Source of the DNA: Istiophorus platypterus
Taxonomy: Eukaryota > Chordata > Actinopteri > Istiophoriformes > Istiophoridae
DNA length: 64,000 bases
NCBI GenBank assembly: GCA_016859345.1
Contig: CM029128.1
Location: 21,579,604-21,643,603, forward strand
Reading direction: 5' to 3'
In this document: positions 46,505-59,800 of the stretch, one piece after another
Position numbering within the stretch: position 1 is the stretch's first letter
How the letters are laid out: each line of letters starts with the position of its first letter
Translations under genes and position numbers: made by a program
Notes under the pieces: generated by a model
The model's database searches: none
What the model saw: the letters and a program-made list of their open reading frames with translations, nothing else
Told to the model about the DNA's origin: nothing

Positions 46505-47900
46505 CCACATGATCCACTTCAAGCCCCCTTTTTGACAACAGGCTTATCCCCAACCTCACCTTCCTGAGTAAGGTAATCGAGAAGTTTGTATATTAGCCAC
46601 TGAACTGCTGTCTTGCAGATAGTTATGATAAATTCCAGTCTGGATGCCACACATCTCATAGCACAAACACCCTTTATAGGTTTTAATGACATGAGGATCC
46701 ACATTAACAAAAAAAACCCTCAGTCCTGATACTCCTCCCAATACTCCTAGATCTAAGCTTGGAATTCAAAACAATGGATCAGGAAAAGGCTCAGAAACTG
46801 GGTGGGACTGTCTGGTATTGCTTTCCAGTGGTTTGACCCACATAACCAAAATTTTACTGTCAAACTTGAAGATTTCCGCTTCAACAGATAAACTAGTGTG
46901 TGCGGTCCCACAGGGTTCTATCCTGGGCCCTCTTTTTTATTTAACTTATAAATTCTTCCCTTTGGCTATGTTATCAGCAGACATACCTTAGGTACCTCAA
47001 CTATGCAGATAAAACAAAACTACCCTTCTCATTACCACTGATGACTTCCAAACTATAAACGATCTAGTCAACTACCTGGAAGAGATCAACCACTGGATGG
47101 CAGCAAACATTCTTCAGTGTAACAGGGAGAAAACTGAAATGTTAGTTGTGGGTGCTAAAGGGACTAGAGACAATTGGTCTGTCAGTGCCTTGAGTCCAGC
47201 TCATTCAAAGCAAGCAAACAGATTAAAAACCTAGAAGTAACCATAGATGATGAAGATGGTTTTAAGGACCATATATTTCCCTTATTTCCAACTTAGGCAT
47301 ATTTTCAGAATCAGAAGCCCATGCATGTATTTGTCACAAACATGCTGGACTATGACAACTGTCACAAAACTATCCATAGATTACAATTTACTGAAACTGG
47401 CAAGGTTCTAACCAGGAAAACAAGATCATACCACAACACCCAAGTTCTCGGGAACCTTAATTGACAATGTGTTTTCTTCAGAATACATTTTATATTCTCC
47501 TCTTGCTTTTTCAATGCCAAAATACCATCTTAATATGTCACTCCGCTTGACAAGGTGGAAATCTCCTCAATGTGTTTAGAGCACATTCTCAGTCTGGTGA
47601 GATAGCTTGTATTATTTATACTTGTAAGAAAAGAAACAATTTGTCTGCTGATCTTAGACATGCTCCAAAACTGTGCTCTTTCAAATCCAAACTTAAGACT
47701 TTCCTATTCAGTCGAGCTTTATCTTAATAAACACGTTGTATTTGCACAATGTGTTTTTTTGTATTTGTGTATGTATTTGTGTATTATGTGTATGTATGCA
47801 TGATTGTTTTTATGTATATTTTTGCTGTTTTATTCTGATTTTACTTAAAGGGTTTTGAACTTCTTTTGTATGTGATTGTACTATGCAAATTCGAATTCGA
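46505..47900 (+). pseudogene. L2-type LINE reverse transcriptase and 3' end, sense, decayed
   Basis: The + strand gives RLIPNLTFLSKVIEKFVY at about 46540-46594, then VPQGSILGPLFY at about 46904-46940, then YADKTKL at about 47003-47024. In the last motif the second catalytic Asp of YADD has become Lys, so the enzyme would be dead even without its stops. Later come NHWMAANILQCNREKTEMLV-like text near 47090-47150 and a C-terminal region to about 47730. The 3' end carries aattcgaattcgaatt at 47887, a pentamer tail. Confidence 0.8.
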
Positions 47901-48599
47901 ATTACCCTTCAAACCTGTTGCAAGGTTTGGACTTTCCCTTGTAATGCCTGTAAAGTTATGTCCCACAAAAAGTACATGATCATTTTGCAGATTAAAGAAA
48001 CGGTATGTGGCTGGTCCATTATTTATCTGTCTGTTTCTCTCCTACTCTCACACATACATTATTTCAATACAGCTGAATTCCTAGTAAAGCTATTCTCCTT
48101 TACTTGTTTTTTTTTTGTTGGAACACGTATAAAACACGTATGAAATAGTACCTGAAATAACAGCTCATTAGGATGACATGTTAACCCGCAGCTCTCTGTT
48201 TCTAAGGACATTCAGGTGCCTATGCAGAATAAGACCTTCAAGAAAAAGAGACTACAGGGGCTGATTTACTCATTTATAGTGAAACTGCCACTAATGTATA
48301 AAATAATCCTTTTAATTTTGCTGTGTTTTGCTGGATTGTCAGTAATTCAGTAACTGAGTAAATGCTAGTTGATTTGTAATATCTGTAATATTACCTATTA
48401 AAAGCCAGACACAAAGCCTATTTTCATAATGGTACATTTTGTATTAGATTTCTATAAAGTTAGATAGAGACATCCACATCCTGACTGAAAGAACTGAACA
48501 GAACCCTTGTTTAACAGAGGATCTGAGTCACTTTGGTTATGCCCTAAATATTTATCTATTACCATCGTCTGGTCCAAATTTCTATTTTGCCAATAGTTA
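47901..48599. other. Non-coding, no gene seen
   Basis: No supported feature. A T-run lies at 48106-48116. Confidence 0.5.
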
Positions 48600-48830
48600 G
48601 GTGTTTATCCAAACTAATGACATCCTCATCAGCATGAACTTTGTTTAGTGGTAATTAACTAACGTAAGCATGCGATCAGACAAAAATAAAACAGTGACAG
48701 TGTTAAACATTAGCTTTTAATCATGTCAGTGTGACCATCTTAGCATGCTGACATTAGCATTTAGCTTCAAGCCTCATTTGCATTTACCAAAGCCTCACAG
48801 AGCTGCTAGGGTGGCTGTAGATTCCTTTTT
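48600..48830. repeat. Dispersed repeat family A, fragment
   Basis: It contains 'ttagcatgctgacattagca', 'tttagcttcaagcc', 'gcctcacagagctgctaggg' and 'tggctgtagattcc', the 3' words of family A. It is in the same orientation as the copies at 3925 and 14560. Confidence 0.6.
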
Positions 48831-50459
48831 GTATCACATTAGTCTGCATGAGACTGTCTTCCCAAGAAGAAAGACATTTCAGCAAATGCCCTAGAACTAC
48901 AAATGTACATGTTCAAGCGAAAAAGACTTCCAGCAGCCATGGTAATTATGACGGGAGCAAAGGAGGTGATGAGATGGTTGAGGTCAGGGTGAGTGGATGG
49001 GTCCCAAAGACATTGGACTTAAGGACAAGTGTGTAGAATAAAGGGGCATCTCTTCGTAGAAATGGAAACATATATACATAATTATGTTTTAATTGGTGTA
49101 TAAGCACCTGAAACTAAGAGCCATTGTATTTTCTTTTGCTTAAAATGAGCTGAGCATATCTACACAGGGAGCCTGCCATGTTGCATCCAAGCACGAACAA
49201 ACCAAACATCGACTATAGAGAGGACCATTTTTATATTACCTGAAGGCCACCAGAGGTTCTCCTATACCCTTGGAAAGGGAAGGTTATTCAATTGGTTGCA
49301 ACCTTCAACCTACACATCTGTTCTTTCAAACACAGAAGACTGCTGTTTGTTAAGGATGTTTATGAAACATGGAGGGGGTTACAAAAATATTCTAAGTATT
49401 TGCATCCTGGGTAATTTTAGGATGCAACCTTTTTGGAGTTTGAGGCATATTGTGGATTAAAATCAGAATACCTTGAACTCTGCGATTCGATTTTGATCAT
49501 TCTGTCGATCATCTCTATTTTGCTCAAATCTCCCACTTTAGTGAAGTGTAGTGGAGTTTTCCTTTTACTGGATGATTGAAGTGATTGAAAAACATACTTT
49601 TTTCTACAGCTAAAATCAGAGCCGGATGACAGTTATACAAAAGTAAAAGAAAGAGTGGAAAGGAGAGTACAGATGATGCTCAGTTTTCCTGTAAAAATCC
49701 AAATCCACAGCAGGCTTTTTCACATTAGGTGCTTAGTTCAGCTTGGTGTATTTGTCTGTGTGTGGTTCTGTCAGCTTTGTCCCTAAAAAAGCTTTTTTCC
49801 CTCTCCTTTTTTCCCCTTGCTTTTCTTTTCCTAAAAAGAGAGAGAGCAAGAGAGAGGGGGAGAGAGAGAGGCTGGAGCCAGCAGTCTGGAACAAGCATGA
49901 CAGAATTTGAATTATAGAGGCAGCACAGCAGAGAGGAGAGGGAGTAGGGGAGGGTGATGGGGAGGAGGGGCAGTGTGCACATTTGTGTATGTGCATCTGT
50001 TTCTGTGTGGCAGGGAAACTGAGAGAGAGAGAGAGAGAGAGAGTTATTTCAGCAGTGGAAGCTGTTATTTCAAAGGCATTGTTGAAAAGCAGGTTTGGAA
50101 CTGTCTTCTTCTCATCCTGTCATAATGAGGAGTAAAATGTATGAGACCTAATTGTGTTCAGTACAATATACAGTGCAGTGATGAGTGTGTTTTTCAAATT
50201 TCTCAAATCCACATTATTAAAGACAGAGTGAAACAAACATAAATAGTGAAACACGCCAAAATAGCTCAAATAAAAGAAACCCCTTATACACTAATATTCT
50301 GATGATTGACAGGTAATTATTAACTTGGTTAGTATATTAATCTAGCATGCTAGTATTTTAACATTTTTTCAAATAGCACTTAATACAATGCATGGTATGA
50401 AGCTGAATGAAATTTCATTATGTTTGCAGATATTTGGTCATAAAGTAAAGTATTGGATA
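48831..50459. other. Non-coding, purine/pyrimidine-rich segment at 49730-50045
   Basis: The segment 49770-50042 is strongly strand-asymmetric: CT-rich to 49830, then GA-rich, ending in a (GA) tract at 50020-50042. No coding frame with splice sites is convincing. Confidence 0.5.
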
Positions 50460-50630
50460 CATTTTAACATGATGATGGCACTAGATGAGAACTTAAAGGA
50501 TCAGGTCAATTACAATGAATTCTGAGAGGAACATGAATGCCTGAACCAAATTTTATGGTAATCCATCCACTAATTGTTGAGACATTTCAACCTGTATGAT
50601 AATATACATCAGAGTGAACATTATGCCCAC
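50460..50630. repeat. Dispersed repeat family A, inverted fragment
   Basis: It contains 'aacatgaatgcctgaaccaa', 'ttttatggtaatccatccac' and 'taattgttgagacatttcaa'. It is the reverse of the words seen at 4030-4070 and 14710-14740. Confidence 0.6.
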
Positions 50631-50734
50631 TTATATTGTTGTCCAATTGATATTACTGTGGGATGAATGGACAACAACAAGCCAAATCAAAAAATGCCAG
50701 TCAGACAGAATAAGTAATAATAATTGATACTTAC

Positions 50735-50824
50735 CAGCTCCGTAATCAACAATATTTAGTGGCGACCTTGTACTGAAGGCCTTTCCTTTACTCTGGTAGT
50801 TCTCTTCACAGGCATCTGCAGTCC
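50735..50824 (-). other. Candidate coding exon, 90 bp, phase 1-1, gene unknown
   Basis: On the - strand, an acceptor with a pyrimidine tract (TTTTCAATGTCACTCCTGTTAG) is followed by a 90-base open segment and a textbook donor, GAGCTG followed by GTAAGTATC. The segment encodes TADACEENYQSKGKAFSTRS and then PLNIVDYGA. It starts and ends in phase 1, so it could be skipped or duplicated without a frameshift, as is common for extracellular modules. I do not recognise the protein and found no partner exon nearby. It may be an orphan exon of a large-intron gene, an exon in a non-coding RNA, or chance. Confidence 0.3.
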
Positions 50825-50859
50825 CTAACAGGAGTGACATTGAAAACTGACACGCCACA

Positions 50860-52077
50860 ATTATACATGGTAGATCTGTGCTTGAATTTTTGCAGGCAAT
50901 AAGATAACTACAGAAACCGTGCTTATGTGTACATTAAACTTGGCCGTTTTGATTTATTGTTCCATATTTTCTACTGCAAATCAACTACTGGTGTATTGGA
51001 TACTGACATCTTCAAAACAGTTCACTTAGTTTATTGAAAGAGCTTAAATCATTTAAAACTTGTCTCTTTGCTAATAATTCCTCTCAACGTGTCTCTCTAC
51101 AAAACATTGGGTAACCATGGTGATGACTTAGCACTCCATCTTTTCTAAACAACTCTGGCCAAAGTATAACAGGCAAGTCTAGACTAAAGGCACACTATTA
51201 TGCCCAGAAAAAATTATCATTGTAAGATTTAGAACATGTCCAGGGAGAGTCATGTGAATGAAAGTGGTGAATGTGATTAGCCATGAGTGTCATGGCCTCT
51301 GACACACCCTCCTATAATATATGATAATGTATTTTCTCTGATACCACACCATTTCCAAGTGTACCATAGGTGTACCAGGTGCAGTTGTCCAAGAACATAC
51401 CAAAGGGCGCTTGGCTCTCGGCTAAAATGCTCCTTAGAGCTGAGGAGAACTGCAGAGTCACATGTAGTCATCTGAGCTGTTGTTAATATGAGAATATGGG
51501 TTAGAGACCGGCCCTGTGGCTTGTTCAGGCACACATCACTTATCTATCATTGCAGCTAGAAAGATAAATAGTAGAGCAAGTTAAGAGAGTTTGTTAACCT
51601 AGCTCTCTAAACTGTGTTATAATAATCAGCTGCTGCTGTGAGTGATACCATGAGACTATAGCTATGTCAATGACTGTATATCATACACCTGTGATTGCTG
51701 TCATTGATTGGGGCTATAGCCAACGGCTGTGCTTTAGTTGTTATAGTAATGACTGTGACACATTAAATTAAAATGAGCGTAATAGTGGTTGTATGCTTGC
51801 AGTGAATTCACACGATTATGCTGGCTGAGTGTTGTATTGAAGATGCTGTTTTCCTGAACTCCTGTGGTGTTTTGGTAACGTATCTGTCACATGTGAAGTA
51901 AAGCAGGTTCAAATCCCTTGTGGCTTAACATTGCTTTTGTGTCTAATCTTAGTAGGAGCAGTAAACAGAGATCACATCACAGCTAGTAGTCATATTCAGA
52001 GTGATGGGAAAAATAAACCAGGCAAAAACAACCAGTTTAGAAAATTAAAAAAGATTATCACAAATACCCTCCATACA
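50860..52077. other. Non-coding, no gene seen
   Basis: AT-rich sequence. I found no repeat, exon or structure that I can support. Confidence 0.5.
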
Positions 52078-52480
52078 TGTCATACAATGTATTCAGACCC
52101 CTTCACTAGATTTTGTTATGTTGCAGCCTTATTCCAAAATCATTTCAATTATTATTATTTTTTTTTTTTTGCTGTCTAGGTTCCGTGCTTAGGGACAGAC
52201 TGGGCTGAGAGACATTGCCCTCAACCCAGTCTGTGTTCCTTAGCACTCTGGACCTGATTTTCATTAAGGATATCTTTGTTCATTGCGCCTTTCAGCTTTC
52301 CCTCAACCCTGACCAGTCTCCCAGTCCCTGCCACTGACCCCCCCCATATCATGATGTTGTCACCACCATGCAAAACCGTTAGTATTGAGCAGGTTAAGCG
52401 GTGCCTGTTTTCCTTCAGACGTAACACTTAGAGTTTAGGAAAAAACGTTTAATCTTGGTTTCATAAGACCTTGTATAGAG
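52078..52480 (-). mobile_element. Tc1-like transposon relic, second family
   Basis: The left edge 'tgtattcagaccccttcact' and 'tttgttatgttgcagcctta' are the terminal region of a Tc1-like family common in fish. Antisense coding words follow (ttttcattaaggatatcttt, ccaccaccatg, atcttggtttcataagacc). The transposase is on the - strand and heavily deleted. A T-run sits at 52149-52163. Confidence 0.7.
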
Positions 52481-52654
52481 TGTCTTGTATGGTCCTGTTC
52501 ATACCTGGCACTAACATGCATTTTGGGTAATTTGAATGCAATGGGACAGCTTTAGGTACATCATCTCATTAGCTAGTGGGCATTGGAACGTGCCTCGAGT
52601 GACCATTTTTTTATCCGACCTCACCACTAAAGACAAATAATCACGTACATCACC

Positions 52655-52830
52655 GCACATCAGTGGGTTGGCTGTGGCTCAGGGGGTAGAGTGGGTAGTC
52701 CACTAACCTGAGTGTCGATTGCCCCTTATGTATCAATGACGTGTGAATGTATGAATGTGACTGTAAATTAATCAAAGTGCATTGCTTCTGCCCAGCAATG
52801 CACTTTACGTGCCTAACCTTAAAAAAATGA
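52655..52830 (+). repeat. Miniature dispersed repeat with tRNA-like 'ggctgtggctcag' start
   Basis: It begins 'gggttggctgtggctcaggg' followed by 'gtagagtgggtagtccact' and later 'gtgtgaatgtatgaatgtga'. I associate this order with a small repeat of percomorph genomes. It contains an A-box-like word (tggctcagggggtagag) but no B-box or cloverleaf, so it is not a tRNA gene. Confidence 0.6.
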
Positions 52831-52972
52831 AAAGAAAAAATCAAAACAATACAGACTTTGTCTTGCTCAACATCCACTGTTTCAATTATTCTGAATATAA
52901 TAATAATTATAAGTATTATTATTTTTAGTCTTCTTCTTATTATGAGCACTATTGTTATTATACATCTAAAGC

Positions 52973-53126
52973 CTTCGACCATGAGCCGGGATCTGTTCAA
53001 CGTTTCTACTTCTTAAAAGGGAGTTTTCATTGCCACTGTCACCTAGTGCTGCTCATGGGGGAAATGTTGGGTCTCTGTTAATATAACAGTATCTAAGAAA
53101 AATGCCCTGTTATGATTTGGCACTAG
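52973..53126 (+). mobile_element. L2-type LINE 3' UTR fragment, sense
   Basis: This is the reverse complement of 30721-30895: 'catgagccgggatctgttca', 'acgtttctacttcttaaaag', 'tgctcatgggggaaatgttg' and 'ttatgatttggcacta'. It is a third well-preserved copy of the same 3' UTR, without coding sequence. Confidence 0.8.
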
Positions 53127-53149
53127 CTTCCTCTGACCAGGAGGCCAAT

Positions 53150-53660
53150 GGATTATATGGCTGATTACTATGTAAAATTAGTCCCTACTCAGCCAGTCAA
53201 ATTTGTCATAGCCAAGGGACACACTGACAACCTCAGCTTCCACCTCTTCTACTCTCCCCTGCGTCCACTCATTTTGGGACTTCCCTGGCACACCAAACAC
53301 AATCCACAATTTAAGTGGTCCACTGGTGCGGTAATAGGTTGGGGTGAGGATTGCTCCTTAACCTGTGGCTCTTCAGTTTGTTCCCAAAAGTCTTTCTCCC
53401 CTCCAATCTGGCACCCCCTTAGATTCCTCATCCTCCAGTTCCAACTTCTCTTTTGAATGGACTCAGATTATCCAGACCTTTCCGAGGTGCCTTTCTGTTG
53501 CCAGGACCTGCCATTCCTGGACTTCCTTCCTCAGAAGGTGACACCATCATCCTCAGGGTGGTGGACAGATTTTCAACGATGGTGCACTTTAATCCTCTGT
53601 CTAAGTTGCCATCTACAAAAATAATCACTGTTCTCCCACGGAAGTAAAGGCAAAAGCAGT
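53150..53660 (+). pseudogene. Ty3/gypsy retrotransposon relic: protease end joined to integrase core
   Basis: The first frame (about 53210-53350) reads GHTDNLSFHLFYSPLRPLIL followed by GLPWHTKHNPQFKWSTGAVI, the C-terminal end of a gypsy-type aspartic protease region. Near 53460-53510, DYPDLSEVPFCCQDL is the usual lead-in to reverse transcriptase. After a change of frame, SEGDTIILRVVDRFSTMVHF (about 53525-53590) is the integrase catalytic core with its first Asp in VVDRFS. RT and RNase H are gone, so an internal deletion of about 2 kb is implied. No LTRs are recognised. It is non-functional. Confidence 0.75.
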
Positions 53661-55139
53661 TCGATGTTGTTATACTACTGCAAAAGCTCTTACGGAGAGT
53701 GTAAAAAAGTGTATGACACAGGACACTACTATTAGTCTGGGCTGAGTCTGGACATTTTTTAATCCGCTTACCGTCTTTTGAGTCCTTTTTGTTGTTTTAC
53801 GAGGTGTGACAGAATCAATTAAGATAAGGTTAAATATCATATTAAATGCATCTAAATGTGGTAATTAATCTAATTAAATCTAAGTAGGAAATCTCTTATA
53901 ACTCCTGTATTGCAGCTTCACTTTGAAGTATGTCTTGTTTGCCCTATCCTGAGACTATTAAGGGGGAACATAGTTCATTTAAGCTTGACAAACCTATGTT
54001 TTCTGCTTTCTGAAGAACGTGTATCTTGACTAAGGTGCACAGAGTTGCACAGAGTTAATGAAGTAACCATAGCCCCTAAAATATACTGTAAGTGAATGCA
54101 AAAGTAAATCTGTTAGATAAAGCTAAGGAATTTTGGAAAAAAAAAATCCTGGTGCAATATTTCTTGGGCTCCAAAACAGAATTGTAATAAAATGGAAAAA
54201 GCAAAAACAGTGCTTGATTTTGCAAGTGGAACTTATTGAAGTTGTTCAAATAAAGTAGTTAAAACATGTCTACAGAGTCACCCAAAAGGTCACAGTAATT
54301 TTGCATTCCTTAACAATATTTTTTTGCATTCCCTCTATTCCATATTTCTGGAGGAAGTCTAAGCTTCAACAGAAGCTACAGACACTTTCTGTGACCACAG
54401 CTGTAGCTCTATTCCTGGCTGTGGATTGAACACTGAAATGCCATACAATTTCCTACAGTAACTAAAAGTATGAATACAAACAGTGCATTTTTCTATAACT
54501 AAATAATTGAATTAGTACTGGTTCTATTGTTATCAGTATGGATAGTTGATTTGGTAGTGTACAGAAGCAATTAGGATACGGGCTGATTTAGCTAGGCTGA
54601 TTTACTGAAAGACTACACCACTGCAGAACTGGTTACAGGTACATACTGAACTCAAATATGAAGAGCTGAGATCTGCGAACATTTTAGTATTGCTAGTATG
54701 ATGTGGCAAGAAATATGAGAAGTCATATAATCAGACAGGTGGCGTATACCTACATTCCGTTTAACCACCCCTTGGCAGTATTACCATGCACTTCCCAAAA
54801 ATAACCAAAGGTATATATTATTATCCATTTTGTAGAGCAAAGCTAAAGCTAATAATTCCAAAATCTTTGATGTAATCTGTTGTGTTTACTGTTCACAGTA
54901 GGTTTTTATTCCTGACTTTTGGATTTAAGGCAAGGTTTCCTCCAATGTCAGAAATGCCAGTATTTCTCTAAAATGGCATCAATGCGCATTTTACATCACA
55001 ATTTCTCAGCAGTTTCTTTTATAATGATTTTGTTGAGGGAAAAACTCTCTGTGCCCCAAATTATCCTGCAATACCAAATGGTGCCACTAACCCAAACTAC
55101 CTAGCACTGTTCAAATGGCAAACAAGAAAACAAGAGTAG
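53661..55139. other. Non-coding, no gene seen
   Basis: AT-rich sequence without a feature I can support. Confidence 0.5.
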
Positions 55140-55400
55140 AGCTTATGGCCATGCTAGCAGCTCTGTGAGGCTGCAATTAAACACGACTGTGATATGAGCT
55201 AAATGCTAGCATCTGCATGCTAACTTGCAGTTTTCACTGAAAACCAAAAGATCTCAATCTCATATTGGCACAGGACAGGTCAGGGTATCACCAAAATCAA
55301 TAGGATTCATCCTGTGGGAACTACAAACATCTGTTCAAACATCCATGGCGATTCATCCAGTAGTTGAAGAGAAATTTGAATATGGAGTGTTTTACAGACC
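55140..55400. repeat. Dispersed repeat family A, rearranged copy
   Basis: The segment 55140-55220 is family A in reverse (gccatgctagcagctctgtg ... atgagctaaatgctagcatc). The segment 55270-55390 (caggtcagggtatcaccaaa ... ggattcatcctgtgggaact ... gattcatccagtagttgaag) belongs to the same family's other end. Confidence 0.55.
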
Positions 55401-57600
<2,200 letters not shown>

Positions 57601-57604
57601 GCCT

Positions 57605-59010
57605 GTAAATACAGTTAGGTGAATAAGTATTTGGAAGAAACACAATTATTGTAATTTTCCCTCTGTATAAGGGGTTTTTGCCTCCATCACGATCAATTTG
57701 AAATGAACACTTCAAGATATGATTGAAGTGTAGCCTTTCAGCTTGATTTCAGGGGGTTTAGCAAAAATATCACATTAACTATTTAGGAATTACAGACATT
57801 TTTACACATAGTCCCTCATTTTCATAGGCTCAAAGTTAATTGGTATTATAAATATAGGGTTTATATTAAAAACTCAGATTAAATTCCTTTGCAGTCAATG
57901 ACTGCCTGTAGTCTGGAAAGCCCTGACATCACCAAATGCGGAGTTTCCTTCCCTTAGATGCTTTGCCAGGCTTTACTGCAAATACCTTCAATAGCTGCTT
58001 GTTTGTGAATCTTTCTTCCCTCAGTTTTGTGTTTACAACGTGAAAATCATACCTGGTTGGGTTGAGGCTAGTCGACTGACTTGAGAATTGAAGAATATTA
58101 CATTTATTCACAGTATGTTTCGGATCATTACCCAGCTGTACTGTGAAGCACTGTCCAATCAGTTATGGAGAATTTGGCTGAATCTAAGCAGATAATATAG
58201 CTCTATATCAGAATCAATAAACACCAGTGACCCAGTTCCATTGGCAGCCATATATGACCATGTCATAACACTGTCTCCATGATAGTTGATAGATGAGGTG
58301 ATGGCTTTGGATCATGAGCTGTTTCTTTCCATCTCCATATTCTTCTCTTCCCATCATTCTGGTACAACTTCATCTTGGTTTCATTTGTCCAAAGAATCTT
58401 CTTCGAGAACTGGGCAGGAGTTTTCAGATGTTTTCTGACCCATTCTTAAGTCTTACCAGTGGTTTGCACCTTGTAGTAAACCCTCTGTATTTACATTCAT
58501 GAAGCATCTCTTGATTTTAGACTTTAACAGTGATAGAACTTCCTCCTGGAGACTGTTCTTGACCCAACTGGATGTTGTGAAGGGTTTTTCTCCACCAAGG
58601 AAAGAATTCATCCACTTTAGTTGTCTTCCGTAATCTTCCAGGCTTTTTGGTGTTGATGAGCTCAATAGTTCTTTCCTTCTTTTTAAGTATGTACCAAATT
58701 TTTGATTTGGTCACTTCTAAAGTTTCTGCCATCAATCTGAGAGATGTGTTTAGTTTTTCAGCCTAATGAAGCCTCTTTCATTTGCTTCAACACCTCTTTG
58801 GAACGCATATCAAAAGTTTCCCTCAATAGCTATCAAATGCAAATTCAGAGTTTGCAATCCACTCCAGACTTCTTATCTGTTTAATTCATCATTAAATAAC
58901 AAAGGAACAGACCCCACTGGCTATGAAACTGATAAACTATCCAATTACTTTTGAACCCCTGAAAATGGGACATGCACACATAGGTGCTGGATTACAGTCC
59001 AGACTATAGT
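57605..59010 (-). mobile_element. Tc1-like transposon, nearly full length, inactivated transposase
   Basis: On the - strand, 58735-58590 reads MAETLEVTKSKIWYILKKKE and then NTKKPGRLRKTTKVDE, the paired helix-turn-helix start of a Tc1-type transposase. After a frameshift, 58590-58455 continues KPFTTSSWVKNSLQEEVLSL and so on. The DDE part runs left to about 57900, with NTKLREERFTNKQLLKVFAV at its C-terminus. Flanks (accaattacttttgaacccc-like near 58940; 'taggtgaataagtatttgga' at 57615) match the ends of this family. It is the same family as 625-1470. Several frameshifts make it non-autonomous. Confidence 0.85.
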
Positions 59011-59313
59011 TGGACGGGTAACTTCTTCTGTTCTTAGGGCTCTGGACTTCAGTACATTCAATTCTAAATGAAATAAATGATACTACATTTGAGTGCCAAG
59101 TCTTAGTGTTGAGTATGTTTGGATGATTTTGAAAGAACTGTGTAAGAGATAAAACTTTGAGCAAATGGTTCCCAAATTGTAAGGGTTCAGAAGTAATTGG
59201 ATATTGGTCACTACATTTTTCTTTGCCAGCTGTTCCAAAGTACAATATAAATTATTTTAAGTTTATTAAACTTGCTGCCTTCAAAATGAGAGTATTGAAA
59301 ATGTAACACTGAG

Positions 59314-59355
59314 TTAAGTGAACTGAACTTGAGAATAGAAGTTCAGTTGACTTAA
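59314..59355. repeat. Hairpin, 17-bp arms, 8-base loop
   Basis: Ttaagtgaactgaactt (59314-59330) pairs with aagttcagttgacttaa (59339-59355) with one mismatch. It lies at the left edge of a repeat-like block. Confidence 0.85.
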
Positions 59356-59379
59356 GATATTAAGTTGAACCTGTTGAGG

Positions 59380-59800
59380 TTCAGGTTTAGGAGGCAAAAA
59401 CACAGACACTGGTAACAGTTTTTAAAAAAGTTAACCTTTTATTAAGGTTTGACATGAAGAAACCATCATGGGTAAACAGTACGCAATTTAGAGCATAGGT
59501 GATGGATTGTAACAGGCAGGCACATTAACAAGGCAAAATCTTGAAAGGCTAGGCGGTCAAAAAAAGGGCAGGAAAAAATGTCAGATTGCTGGAAAGCACA
59601 AAGGAAATCTGGCAGGGAATGAGTGGAAATGGGCTGGTATAAATACTAAGAGCTGATCAGGGAATTACAAACAGGTGAGTGGGTGGGCTGGGAAGAGTCA
59701 GGTTGCTGTAAGGTAGGAAAGCTGGGGCTACAGCAGGGCAGGAAGGTGTGGCACAGTCTGAAGTGAATTCCACATTGTGGAATTCACAATGTTGGAAAGA
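59380..59800. repeat. Repeat-like block, possibly an LTR or retroelement end, antisense
   Basis: The block is rich in 'aggcaggcac', 'aggcaaaatc', 'gggcaggaaa' and 'aaacaggtgagtggg' words, and has ttttattaaggttt (AATAAA on the - strand) near its left side. I associate this composition with LTR or LTR-adjacent sequence of fish retrotransposons. No matching second LTR is present. A 25-base perfect palindrome closes the block at 59763-59787. Confidence 0.35.

Noticed and set aside
52655..52715. Possible tRNA gene (ggctcagggggtagag)
   Set aside because: Only an A-box-like word is present, with no B-box and no cloverleaf. It is the start of a dispersed repeat.
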